NCBI GenBank assembly: GCA_027013295.1
Contig: JALUXP010000023.1
Coordinates: forward strand, 29,964-93,963
Reading direction: 5' to 3'
DNA from: Sulfurimonas sp.
Lineage (GTDB): Bacteria; Campylobacterota; Campylobacteria; Campylobacterales; Sulfurimonadaceae
Length of the DNA: 64,000 nt
Position 1 is the stretch's first letter, and every line of letters begins with the position of its first letter. Shown one piece after another: positions 19,045 through 28,073 of the stretch. Made by a program: the position numbers and the translations under genes. Below the pieces are notes generated by a model. That model saw only the letters and a program-made list of their open reading frames with translations. It was not told the DNA's origin and ran no database searches.

Positions 19045-19827
19045 ATGCATTCAAGTATAAAAAAAGCAAGAATCTTCGCCACTGTAGCACTGCTTATCTT
19101 AACATTTGCCTTTACTCTTCCTATGATAGCTTTCAATGGAGCGTTAACTCAAATAGACAATCAAAAGGGTGATGAAATATCTCCTTTAACTACAGAGATA
19201 TGGAATCTCTATAACCACGGTCGTTACAAGAGCCAATCTATTCCTAAAGACGCGCATAATAATCTAACAAAGATGATAGAAAGTACATCAGAGATAGGTG
19301 TTGCTTCACTCCCAATCTGGGCTGTATCACTTGAAGCTCCAAACTACCCTAAAGAAGCTTTCCCAGAGGGTATTCCAGTTTTCTTTCACTTTGATGGTTT
19401 TAGTGGAGAAGTGCATGAGATGAATACAATCAACCATTATGTTGGTATGGACCCTATGTGGGTTGGCGGGACATTTGAGCGAAGTGTTGGTACTTATGCT
19501 TTACTTCTTTTATCTTTAATTATGATTTATTTCATCGCGTATAACAATAAAATACTCAATTATTTGATGTTGATTCCTGCTTCTCTTCCACTTTTATTTA
19601 TAGCGGATTATTCCTACTGGCTTTATTGGTTTGGACACAATCTTCATAACTGGGGTGCCTTCAAAATCAAACCATTTATGCCAACAGTTTTTGGTGATGG
19701 GAAAATTGCACAGTTTACAACACACTCCTATCCAACCATAGGTTTTTACTGTTTAGTTGTGATTAGCTTATTGAGTCTTTTAGCTTTCTTTGCAAAGCAA
19801 AAAGCACTTAAAGAGATGGAAGCTTAA
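19045..19827 (+). CDS. nosB: NosB-like membrane protein of nitrous oxide respiration cluster
   Basis: Multi-TM 260-aa protein immediately upstream of nosD, as in the epsilonproteobacterial nosZ-B-D-G-C1-C2-H-F-Y-L order. Confidence 0.75.
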   Translation: MHSSIKKARIFATVALLILTFAFTLPMIAFNGALTQIDNQKGDEISPLTTEIWNLYNHGRYKSQSIPKDAHNNLTKMIESTSEIGVASLPIWAVSLEAPNYPKEAFPEGIPVFFHFDGFSGEVHEMNTINHYVGMDPMWVGGTFERSVGTYALLLLSLIMIYFIAYNNKILNYLMLIPASLPLLFIADYSYWLYWFGHNLHNWGAFKIKPFMPTVFGDGKIAQFTTHSYPTIGFYCLVVISLLSLLAFFAKQKALKEMEA

Positions 19828-19835
19828 TCGTTACG

Positions 19836-21053
19836 ATGCCAAATATTTTCATAACTTCTTTTCTTTTCTTTGCTACTATCTTAAGTGCGGGTGTACTTCA
19901 AGATGCCATAGATAAAGCTCCTGCTGGTTCTATCATAAAGTTGCCAGCTGGTGTTTATGAAGGTAGTATAGTGATTAACAAGCCTTTAAGTATTATAGGT
20001 AAAGAGAAGGGTGTTATTTTAGATGGGATGGGAAAAGGTACAGTTGTCACATCGAAGGCCTCTTTTGTCACTTTAAAAAATCTTACCATTAGAAATAGTG
20101 GAGCAAGAAGTGATAAGGTAGATGCTGCTATAAAAATGTCTAATGCTTCGCAATGCGAGGTAAGTCACTGCACCATTAAAGATTGTTTATTTGGTATTGA
20201 TTTTCAGATAGTAAATAATTCTATAATTGCTGATAATAACATAACATCCAAAGATTTCTCACTTGGTTTGCGGGGAGATGGTATCCGCATCTGGGAATCC
20301 AATGATAATATCATCAAAAATAATTCGTTGATAAAATCTAGGGATTTAGTAGTATGGTACTCAAATGGTAATCTTATAGAGGGAAATGTTGGTGAGCATA
20401 ACCGATATTCACTCCACTTTATGCATGCTGGAAAAAATATAGTAAAAAACAATCATTTCGCTTACAATAGTGTAGGGATATTTTTCATGTATTCAAAAGA
20501 CACTATCGCTACTGGGAATGTGATCAAAAGTTCTCTTGGAGCTACAGGTATGGGCATAGGTCTAAAAGATGTATCAAATTTTATTCTCAAAGATAACACT
20601 ATTATATATTGTGCACAAGGGATTTACATAGATAGAAGTCCGTTTGAGCCAGATACACATAACTGGATAGAGGACAATAAAATTTTGTACAATGCAGAAG
20701 CTATGCATTTTCATTCGCTGAGTGAAAATAATATTATAAAAAATAATGTTATTATGGGCAATATAGAAGATATAGTAAATGATTCTCGTGCTAGTAAAAC
20801 AGATAGAAATGAGGTGGTGGGTAATTATTGGGACAATTATAGTGGTTTTGATAGGGATGGCGATAATGTAGGAGATACTCCGCATAAAATATATCAATAT
20901 GCGGATCAACTTTGGGTGTTTAATCCTGATGTGAAGTTTTTTTACGGCTCTCCTGTTATCTCTTTACTTAATTTTTTAGCAAAATTAGCTCCATTTACAA
21001 AACCTCTTTTTATATTAGAAGATGCAAAACCTAAAGTAAAACTTAAAGGATAA
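19836..21053 (+). CDS. nosD: NosD periplasmic copper-maturation protein
   Basis: Right-handed beta-helix; GDGIRIWESNDNIIKNNSL..RDLVVWYSNGNLIEGNVGEHNRYSLHFMHA; C-terminal NYWDNYSGFDRDGDNVGDTPHKIYQYADQLW. Confidence 0.92.
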   Translation: MPNIFITSFLFFATILSAGVLQDAIDKAPAGSIIKLPAGVYEGSIVINKPLSIIGKEKGVILDGMGKGTVVTSKASFVTLKNLTIRNSGARSDKVDAAIKMSNASQCEVSHCTIKDCLFGIDFQIVNNSIIADNNITSKDFSLGLRGDGIRIWESNDNIIKNNSLIKSRDLVVWYSNGNLIEGNVGEHNRYSLHFMHAGKNIVKNNHFAYNSVGIFFMYSKDTIATGNVIKSSLGATGMGIGLKDVSNFILKDNTIIYCAQGIYIDRSPFEPDTHNWIEDNKILYNAEAMHFHSLSENNIIKNNVIMGNIEDIVNDSRASKTDRNEVVGNYWDNYSGFDRDGDNVGDTPHKIYQYADQLWVFNPDVKFFYGSPVISLLNFLAKLAPFTKPLFILEDAKPKVKLKG

Positions 21054-21062
21054 GGGATAAAT

Positions 21063-21800
21063 ATGGCAAAGGTAAAAACAGATAGAAGAAAATTTATGAA
21101 ATACTCATCATTGGGTGTTTTGGGTCTTGTCCTTGGCGGTGGTATAGTATTTTCACCCTATCCAGTTCAAGCTGAAAACAGACTTCGCCCTCCAGGTGCA
21201 GTTGATGAAGAGAGATTTCTAGGTCTATGCATCAAGTGTGGGCAGTGTTTGCAAGTGTGTCCATACCATTCCATAAAGTTATCAGATATAGTAAAAGGTT
21301 ATGGTGTTGGGACACCCTACATAGATGCAAATGAGCGGGGTTGTTTCGCTTGTTCTGCTGTCCCTTGTGTTCTTGCATGTCCAAGTGGAGCACTTGATCA
21401 TCATTGTGAAAAACCTGAAGATATTCACATGGGTGTAGCTGTACTAGAATTTCCAGATACTTGTCTTGCGATGAATAATACGCCAATTCCAGAAGGCTTT
21501 AGTAATAGGATGCACAAGTTTACAGACTCTGTAAGAGATGTAACACAATTAGAGTTAGATGTGGTAAAAAAACTTGATGAGTTTGAGGGTAAACAGTGTA
21601 CGCTTTGTGCAGATATGTGCCCAATTCCAAATCCAATGAGTGCCATAGCGATGGTTTATGATAGTAGCGCGGGTGGTCATAAACCAGAGATTTATGATGG
21701 CTGTATAGGTTGTGGCGTATGTCAAGAGGTATGTCCAACGCAGACACCATCAATAGTAGTAAAACCAAGGGAGACTTATGAATCAGTTTATCAAAGTTAG
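21063..21800 (+). CDS. nosG: NosG, NapG-like periplasmic polyferredoxin
   Basis: Tat-like signal DRRKFMKYSSLGVLGL; CIKCGQCLQVCP, CFACSAVPCVLACP, CTLCADMCP, CIGCGVCQEVCP. Confidence 0.88.
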   Translation: MAKVKTDRRKFMKYSSLGVLGLVLGGGIVFSPYPVQAENRLRPPGAVDEERFLGLCIKCGQCLQVCPYHSIKLSDIVKGYGVGTPYIDANERGCFACSAVPCVLACPSGALDHHCEKPEDIHMGVAVLEFPDTCLAMNNTPIPEGFSNRMHKFTDSVRDVTQLELDVVKKLDEFEGKQCTLCADMCPIPNPMSAIAMVYDSSAGGHKPEIYDGCIGCGVCQEVCPTQTPSIVVKPRETYESVYQS

Positions 21801-22392
21801 TAGTGTAGCATTAGTAGTGAGTGCATCAATAATATTAGGTGGATGTAGCAGTGAACATGATGAAAATGCAAAAGAGGTAAAGACTCATGTTGCTACATCA
21901 GCGGGAATAGAAGTAGTAGCAAATACTCATGCAAATGAGATTAAAGTTGCACAAAAAGAGAGTGGAACTTCTGACGATAAGGCATACTACATGGACTATG
22001 GTGTTAAGTCGGCGTATCCAGAAGATGCAAAACCTGCCAATAAGGATGCATCAGTACGAATGAAACCAAGAACAAATATGGATGCAAATCTTCATGTGAG
22101 AAGTCCCTATGAACAAGTAACTGTTGCCATGATGGTCAATAAGCTCTCTAAAAAGTTTATAGTGAAGTGTTCAGCTTGTCATAGTGACTATGCCAATGGG
22201 ATTATCGGGCCATCACTTTTAGGCAAAGATTCGGATTATATATACAAAAAGTTAATATCATTCAAAAAAGACAAAACACTTAATGTCCTCATGAGTGGTT
22301 TAGTTTCACAAATGAGCGATACTGAGTTACGAGAGATGGCTAATGAAGTATATAAATTTAACTTAAAGATTAGAAAGATGAAGGAACAATAA
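21778..22392 (+). CDS. nosC1: NosC1 monoheme cytochrome c (lipoprotein)
   Basis: Lipobox LGGC; single CSACH; position between nosG and nosC2. Confidence 0.82.
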   Translation: MNQFIKVSSVALVVSASIILGGCSSEHDENAKEVKTHVATSAGIEVVANTHANEIKVAQKESGTSDDKAYYMDYGVKSAYPEDAKPANKDASVRMKPRTNMDANLHVRSPYEQVTVAMMVNKLSKKFIVKCSACHSDYANGIIGPSLLGKDSDYIYKKLISFKKDKTLNVLMSGLVSQMSDTELREMANEVYKFNLKIRKMKEQ

Positions 22393-22889
22393 TGAAAAAT
22401 ATAATTGTAGGAAGTTTAACGGCTTTAATATTGGGTCTTATGGTGTTTATAATGATGGATGATGCAGTTTATCAGGGTGGTGAACACGCAAAGGTTATTC
22501 ATGATTTTGGTGATAAACAAAATATCAGTGTTAAAACTGTAGTTGTCCAAGACAAATCAGATAGAGAAAAAGAAAATGATGAGCTCAAAGCTTTACAGGA
22601 GAAGGCTGGAAGTACGAAAAAGTTTAAAACATCACTTGAGTATAAACGAAAATGTTCCTCTTGCCATGGCGTAACAGGGAGTGGGTATCAAAATGGTAGA
22701 AAGATGATGGGTCCAAAACTTTTTGGACAAAGTGAAGCAGAGCTTTATAAAAAACTCTCAGATTTTAAAGCGGGAAGAACTGAAAATCTTGTGATGAAAG
22801 GTCTTCTTATCAAAAATACTGATAAGGATTTAAAACGATTAGCAAAAGAGATTAGTGAGTTTAAAGTAAGAGCGGCAGCTGCAAAGTAG
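22392..22889 (+). CDS. nosC2: NosC2 monoheme cytochrome c
   Basis: N-terminal anchor, single CSSCH, GPKLFGQSEAELYKKLSDFKAGR. Confidence 0.82.
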   Translation: MKNIIVGSLTALILGLMVFIMMDDAVYQGGEHAKVIHDFGDKQNISVKTVVVQDKSDREKENDELKALQEKAGSTKKFKTSLEYKRKCSSCHGVTGSGYQNGRKMMGPKLFGQSEAELYKKLSDFKAGRTENLVMKGLLIKNTDKDLKRLAKEISEFKVRAAAAK

Positions 22890-22902
22890 ATGGAGATAAA
22901 AT

Positions 22903-23808
22903 ATGGATAAGTTTAACTCAAGAGAGACCATAGCAAATACAACATTCTGGTCCACTTTTTTTAATACTACAAAAGATGGTAAAAGAATCTTTAGTTATAG
23001 AATGAAAAGATGGATCCTTGTTATCAGCATACATCTGTTGTTTTTCTTGTCTTTTTTTATCGATTTGCAGGTGCTGGAGGGGACTTTGAATGGTTCTCGA
23101 TTCTTAGGCTTTCACATGATAGATATCTATACCAATCTTCAAGTGATCGTAGCTACACATCATATACCAGTAAATATGATTATAGGGAGTTCGACAATAC
23201 TTGTTGTTTATCTTCTTGTTGGTGGGAGAAGTTATTGTTCATGGGTTTGCCCCTATGGTATCATTAGTGAGATAGGCGAGAAGATAAACAACGCTCTTGT
23301 AAAGAAAAAAATCATTAAAAAAAGAGATTTTGACCATCGAGTAAGATATATCTTTTGGGTTGCTTTTTTACTTATGTCTGCTTTTAGTGGTTATCTGGTT
23401 TTTGAGACATTTAATGTAGTGGGGATTCTCTCTCGGATGATAGTCTATGGTTGGTCTTTGGCTTTTCTTTGGGTAGTAGCTGTTTTTCTTATAGAAACTT
23501 TTTACTCACGCCGTGCTTGGTGTACCTATGTCTGTCCAATAGGGACAACTTACGGAATGATAGGAAAAGCCTCAGCACTGAGAATAGAGTGGAATGACAA
23601 CTGTGACCACTGTATGGTGTGCCATGATGTATGTTTTGAAAATCAGGTCTTAGAGATAACAAAAGCGAAGTATGATAAACAAAGAGAAGAGAAGAACATA
23701 ACCAAAGAATACATTACTGGTGCAGATTGTACGCTTTGTGGTAGATGTGTTGATGTTTGTCATGAAGATGCTCTTAACTTTGATTTTAGATTAAAAAGTT
23801 TGGTGTAA
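22903..23808 (+). CDS. nosH: NosH, NapH-like membrane ferredoxin
   Basis: CSWVCPYG, CTYVCPIG, CDHCMVCHDVC, CTLCGRCVDVC, multiple TM helices. Confidence 0.87.
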   Translation: MDKFNSRETIANTTFWSTFFNTTKDGKRIFSYRMKRWILVISIHLLFFLSFFIDLQVLEGTLNGSRFLGFHMIDIYTNLQVIVATHHIPVNMIIGSSTILVVYLLVGGRSYCSWVCPYGIISEIGEKINNALVKKKIIKKRDFDHRVRYIFWVAFLLMSAFSGYLVFETFNVVGILSRMIVYGWSLAFLWVVAVFLIETFYSRRAWCTYVCPIGTTYGMIGKASALRIEWNDNCDHCMVCHDVCFENQVLEITKAKYDKQREEKNITKEYITGADCTLCGRCVDVCHEDALNFDFRLKSLV

Positions 23809-23810
23809 AT

Positions 23811-24452
23811 ATGATAAAAGTAAATAATTTAACAAAGAAATTCGGGCAAAATATCTCACTTAATAATGTATCATGTGAATTTAAAAAAAATGATTATATC
23901 GCACTGATGGGTGCCAATGGTGCAGGTAAAACAACTCTGATCCGTTCTATACTTGGATATTATCACCCAGATGAAGGTAATGTTCTCATAGATGGTCTGG
24001 ATCCTATTAAACAGCGTGTTGAGGTACTTACAAACATCTCTTTTGTGCCACAACTTCCACCTCCTATCAAACTTTCCATTGAGGAGTTAATGAACTATGT
24101 ATCTATAAGTAGCGGGATTGACAAAGATCTTATCAAGCACTACTCAAACGAGATGAAACTAGATATCAATGCAAACATGAACAAATCATTTTTTAAACTT
24201 AGTGGAGGGATGAAACAAAAACTTCTTATCGCTATAAGTCTTGCTAAAAAAAGTGGCATTATCATCTACGATGAGCCAACAGCCAACCTTGACCCAAAAG
24301 CAAGAGATGATTTTTATAGACTTTTAAAACAAAATGAAGAGGATAAAGTATTGCTTTTCGTGACACACAGACTTGAAGAGGTAGAGGAGTTGGTAAATCG
24401 ACAAATCTACATGGACTTAGGCACAATAACATCAGATGAGAGGGTATCATGA
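23811..24452 (+). CDS. nosF: NosF ABC transporter ATP-binding protein
   Basis: GANGAGKTTLIRSILG, LSGGMKQKLLIAISLAKKSGIIIYDEPTANLDP. Confidence 0.9.
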   Translation: MIKVNNLTKKFGQNISLNNVSCEFKKNDYIALMGANGAGKTTLIRSILGYYHPDEGNVLIDGLDPIKQRVEVLTNISFVPQLPPPIKLSIEELMNYVSISSGIDKDLIKHYSNEMKLDINANMNKSFFKLSGGMKQKLLIAISLAKKSGIIIYDEPTANLDPKARDDFYRLLKQNEEDKVLLFVTHRLEEVEELVNRQIYMDLGTITSDERVS

Positions 24453-25276
24453 AAAATCTATATCTAATTGCATATCTTGATCTCAAAGAATCTATGCGGG
24501 CTAAATGGTTCTTGGTCTATTCGCTTGTATTTGGCGGTTTAATCGCTTTGTTTTTCATAGCAGGGGTAACAGAGTCGCAGGTGATGGGTTTTAGTGGACT
24601 GAGCCGTCTTTTGCTTATGTATATCCAGATTACCATCGTAATCTTACCTATATTTATCCTCATAACTACTGTGCGTTCCATCAGTGGAGATAGAGATAAC
24701 CACATCTTAGAGTATATGCTCTCTTTTGCTATCTCATTGAGACAGTATTACTGGGGTAAAATTATAGGTCGTTTTGTGACTGTATATATGCCTGTATTTT
24801 TAGCGATGGTTATCGCCATAGTATATGGCTGGGCTATTGGTGCAGCGATTCCTTGGGGTATATTTTTCCTCTATACTGGTTTACTCTTTTCCCTTTCTTC
24901 TGCTTTTTTAGGGATAGCATTTTTTATCTCTTCGTTTGTAAAATCAAGTGAAGTAGCCTTAGGGGTAGCATTTTTTATATGGATATTTTTACTTGCCTTT
25001 ATTGACATCGCACTTATCTCTTTGATGATGCAAAACAGATTTAGTGAGGAGCTTATTATCACTTTAGCACTGCTAAATCCTATGGAGATATTTCGTATAG
25101 CTGCGATCTCCTTGTTTGACCCAGAGCTAACAGTGATGGGACCTGTTGCATTTACTATATTGGATACTATGAGTCAAATGAAGTTTGTTCTTCTCTCTAT
25201 TGGGTATCCCATAGTTTTAGGTTTAGCATTTGCATATGCAGGTTTTAGTATATTTAAGAAAAAAGATTTGGTTTAG
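24449..25276 (+). CDS. nosY: NosY ABC transporter permease
   Basis: 6-TM protein directly after nosF with 4-nt overlap; VRSISGDRDNHILEYMLS. Confidence 0.87.
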   Translation: MKNLYLIAYLDLKESMRAKWFLVYSLVFGGLIALFFIAGVTESQVMGFSGLSRLLLMYIQITIVILPIFILITTVRSISGDRDNHILEYMLSFAISLRQYYWGKIIGRFVTVYMPVFLAMVIAIVYGWAIGAAIPWGIFFLYTGLLFSLSSAFLGIAFFISSFVKSSEVALGVAFFIWIFLLAFIDIALISLMMQNRFSEELIITLALLNPMEIFRIAAISLFDPELTVMGPVAFTILDTMSQMKFVLLSIGYPIVLGLAFAYAGFSIFKKKDLV

Positions 25277-25282
25277 GAGTCA

Positions 25283-25756
25283 ATGATGAAAAAAATTGTT
25301 TTAATGTTTGTGATGCTTAGTAGTTTAGTTTTGGCTTATGAGATGGACTATACAAAAGATACGAAGTGCGAAGTAAGGCATCTAAAGCTATATAAAGCAC
25401 CAAAATGGACATCAAAGATAGAGCTTCAAAATGGAAAAAAAATCTTTTTTTCCTCCCCAAAATCTATGTTTGAATTTTACTTTAGACCTGCCAATTGGGC
25501 ATATATCGGTGTAAAAAGTGAAAAAGATTTTAAAGATATCTTGGTTACTGATTATAATACAGGTAAGATCATAGAAGCAAGAGGTGCATTTTTTGTTTAT
25601 GGTTCAAATGCTACCTCTCCAGCTGGAGATGACCTAGTCCCTTTTGACTCTTATAAACAAGCAAAAGAGTTTGCTAAAAAATATAATGGAAAAAGAGTTT
25701 TTGGATTTAAAGAGGTGAGCGAAGGATTAATCAATTGGCTCAACGATGATGTATAG
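25283..25756 (+). CDS. nosL: NosL-family copper chaperone (exported, non-lipoprotein)
   Basis: Signal peptide; NGKKIFFSSPKSMFEFYF, DYNTGKIIEARGAFFVYGSNATSPAGDDLVPFDSYKQAKEFAKKYNGKRVFGFKEV. Confidence 0.8.
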   Translation: MMKKIVLMFVMLSSLVLAYEMDYTKDTKCEVRHLKLYKAPKWTSKIELQNGKKIFFSSPKSMFEFYFRPANWAYIGVKSEKDFKDILVTDYNTGKIIEARGAFFVYGSNATSPAGDDLVPFDSYKQAKEFAKKYNGKRVFGFKEVSEGLINWLNDDV

Positions 25757-25768
25757 AGGAAAAAAACG

Positions 25769-26293
25769 ATGAAAAAGCCAATGCCAAAAGATGAAGAGAT
25801 AGTACTTGATCCAAAGAGATATATAGTAAGTGAAACAGATGAAAAAGGAAAGATTACTTTTTGTAATGATTATTTCATGGAAGTCTCTGGCTACAGTGAA
25901 GAGGAACTCATAGGGAAACCGCACTCTATTGTTCGTCATCCAGATATGCCTAAGGTTGTCTTTAAGCTTTTATGGGAGACTATCTCTGCTGGAAAAAATA
26001 TCAATGCAGTGGTTAAAAATCTTGCAAAGGATGGAAGATACTACTGGATTTTTACAGAGTTTGAGATTAGAAAAGATACAGATACTGGTAAGATTATAGG
26101 GTATCATGCATCGAGAAAAACTATAAGTCCACATGTGATAGAAATCATCGCAAATTTGTACGCAGAGTTACTCAAGATAGAAAAGTCTGATGGAGTAGAA
26201 GCTTCACAAATTTACCTTATTAACTTTCTAAAAGAAAAAGGTGATGATATGAATTTCGCAAATATTATGGAAGAGATACATAGATTTTATTAG
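25769..26293 (+). CDS. Stand-alone PAS domain protein (Aer-like PAS)
   Basis: TDEKGKITFCNDYFMEVSGYSEEELIGKPHSIVRHPDMPKVVFKLLWETISAGKNINAVVKNLAKDGRYYW; no output domain. Confidence 0.88.
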   Translation: MKKPMPKDEEIVLDPKRYIVSETDEKGKITFCNDYFMEVSGYSEEELIGKPHSIVRHPDMPKVVFKLLWETISAGKNINAVVKNLAKDGRYYWIFTEFEIRKDTDTGKIIGYHASRKTISPHVIEIIANLYAELLKIEKSDGVEASQIYLINFLKEKGDDMNFANIMEEIHRFY

Positions 26294-26299
26294 GTCAAT

Positions 26300-27505
26300 A
26301 TGAGATTTTTTTTAGCACTCTTGCTACCATTATTAACTCTTCTTGCAAACCCTTTGCAAGAAGCAATTTCCCATTCAAAGCCCTACTCAACGATTAAACT
26401 TTCAGATGGGATATATCTCGGCTCCATAGTCATAAATAAGCCAATCACCATCATTGGGGTAGGAAATGGCACTGTGATAGATGGAGAGGGAGATGGTACT
26501 ATCATCACTATCAATAGTTCAGGAGTTACACTCAAAAACCTAACGATTCAAAATAGTGGATCTAGGATAGATAATCTAGATAGTGCCATCGCTCTTAATA
26601 GTGTTGAAAATATTACTATTGAAAGTTGTGCTCTTTTGGATACACTCTATGGTGTTGACATGAATATTGTAAAAAATTCTAAAATTCTAAATAACTATAT
26701 TACCTCAAAAGATTTTGATATAGAACTGCGTGGTAATGCGCTTAAGTTATACTATGCATCAAACAATGTTATCACTAACAATGTTATAGATAGTTCAAAG
26801 GATTGTACCCTGAATTACTCTCATGACAATAATTTTACTAACAACACATTTGTGAATAACAGGTTTGCAAATCATATTAGTTTGAGCCATAGAAATAGGT
26901 TTGTAGGGAATTATTATTCGCACAACTCTGTTTCACAGATGTTTATGGGTGCAAAAGATACTCTTGTAACGCATAACAAGATATTGAGTTCAGATGGGGC
27001 AGCGGGTATTGGTGTAGTGATAGGTCATGTCGCAAACTTTCGTTTTGAACATAATGTATTGCGATACAATGCAAAAGCGATATATATCGACTCAAAAGAA
27101 AAAGCCAAAGGGATGAAACGATATATCAACTACAATGAGATAGCTTATAACGGTGAGGCACTTCATTTTCATGTAGCCATCAAAGACAACACCATAACGC
27201 ACAACAAAATCTTTGGAAATATAGATGATGTTGTCAAAGACATAGCAGGGCGTTTTAGCAATACAAATATAGTGGAGTATAATTATTGGGATAGATACTC
27301 AGGGTTTGACAGAGATGGGGATAACATAGGTGATTCACCCCATGCCATCTATCAGTACGCAGACCAACTCTGGCACTATAACCATCGACTCAAATTTTTC
27401 TATGCAAGCCCCATCATGAGTATGCTTAACTTTCTTGCAAGACTTGCCCCTTTTATAGAACCAAATCTTTTATTAGTAGATGCTAAGCCCATTATGAAAG
27501 ATTAG
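26300..27505 (+). CDS. NosD-family paralog (NosD2), diverged in core motifs
   Basis: Same length and fold as upstream NosD, matching C-terminus YWDRYSGFDRDGDNIGDSPHAIYQYADQLW, but the central conserved block is divergent. Confidence 0.85.
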   Translation: MRFFLALLLPLLTLLANPLQEAISHSKPYSTIKLSDGIYLGSIVINKPITIIGVGNGTVIDGEGDGTIITINSSGVTLKNLTIQNSGSRIDNLDSAIALNSVENITIESCALLDTLYGVDMNIVKNSKILNNYITSKDFDIELRGNALKLYYASNNVITNNVIDSSKDCTLNYSHDNNFTNNTFVNNRFANHISLSHRNRFVGNYYSHNSVSQMFMGAKDTLVTHNKILSSDGAAGIGVVIGHVANFRFEHNVLRYNAKAIYIDSKEKAKGMKRYINYNEIAYNGEALHFHVAIKDNTITHNKIFGNIDDVVKDIAGRFSNTNIVEYNYWDRYSGFDRDGDNIGDSPHAIYQYADQLWHYNHRLKFFYASPIMSMLNFLARLAPFIEPNLLLVDAKPIMKD

Positions 27506-27993
27506 TTTCCGCCACACTTCCCAGCACCACATTTCATGACTGGTTCTTTTTTTGTGTCTTTTGCAAGGATACGCTTGATAATTTCATCATAGTCAAGAAA
27601 TTGTGTTTTTGCTTGAAGTTCATCTTTTGATTTGTATGCTGAAAATCCAAAAGACATTGGGGTGATATTGCCTGTAGTATAGTAAGCTTTTCTTGCATCT
27701 ATCCACTTTCCATTTTTAGCATCATTAACCCAAATCTTGACGCTGTCTTTGTAAGAGGGGTTGGTGTCTTTGAGCCAGATAGCCATACATCCAATATCAT
27801 CAAATACATATTGTTTATGGGTCTTTGGGTCTTGTAGTTGAACAGTATGCTCACGATCACTAACAACCATAACACAACGGGTACACATATCTCTATCCCA
27901 ATGTATTTTGGCAATACCTGAGTCAGATTTCTCTTGACAACCTAAAAAAAGTAGCATTAAAAGTGGAGTAAGGATGAGTTTAATTGTTTTCAT
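27502..27993 (-). CDS. nosL: NosL lipoprotein (copper chaperone), start corrected from ORF-track 28086
   Basis: MKTIKLILTPLLMLLFLGCQEK lipobox; IHWDRDMCTRCVMVVSDREHTVQLQDPKTHKQYVFDDIGCMAIWLKDT; C-terminal MKCGAGKCGGN. Confidence 0.88.
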   Translation of the reverse strand: MKTIKLILTPLLMLLFLGCQEKSDSGIAKIHWDRDMCTRCVMVVSDREHTVQLQDPKTHKQYVFDDIGCMAIWLKDTNPSYKDSVKIWVNDAKNGKWIDARKAYYTTGNITPMSFGFSAYKSKDELQAKTQFLDYDEIIKRILAKDTKKEPVMKCGAGKCGGN

Positions 27994-28027
27994 GGTTAAA
28001 GTATAGCACTCATGAAATAAAATCTTA

Positions 28028-28041
28028 TTGATATATATCAG
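28028..28041 (-). promoter_or_regulatory. FNR-type box upstream of nosL
   Basis: TTGATATATATCAG on + strand (CTGATATATATCAA on -), 9/10 match to the TTGAT/ATCAA half-sites; TGCTATACT extended -10 follows on the minus strand (28000-28008). Confidence 0.75.
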
Positions 28042-28073
28042 AAAATTTAAATTCTTTTTATCTGCCCTCTTAC

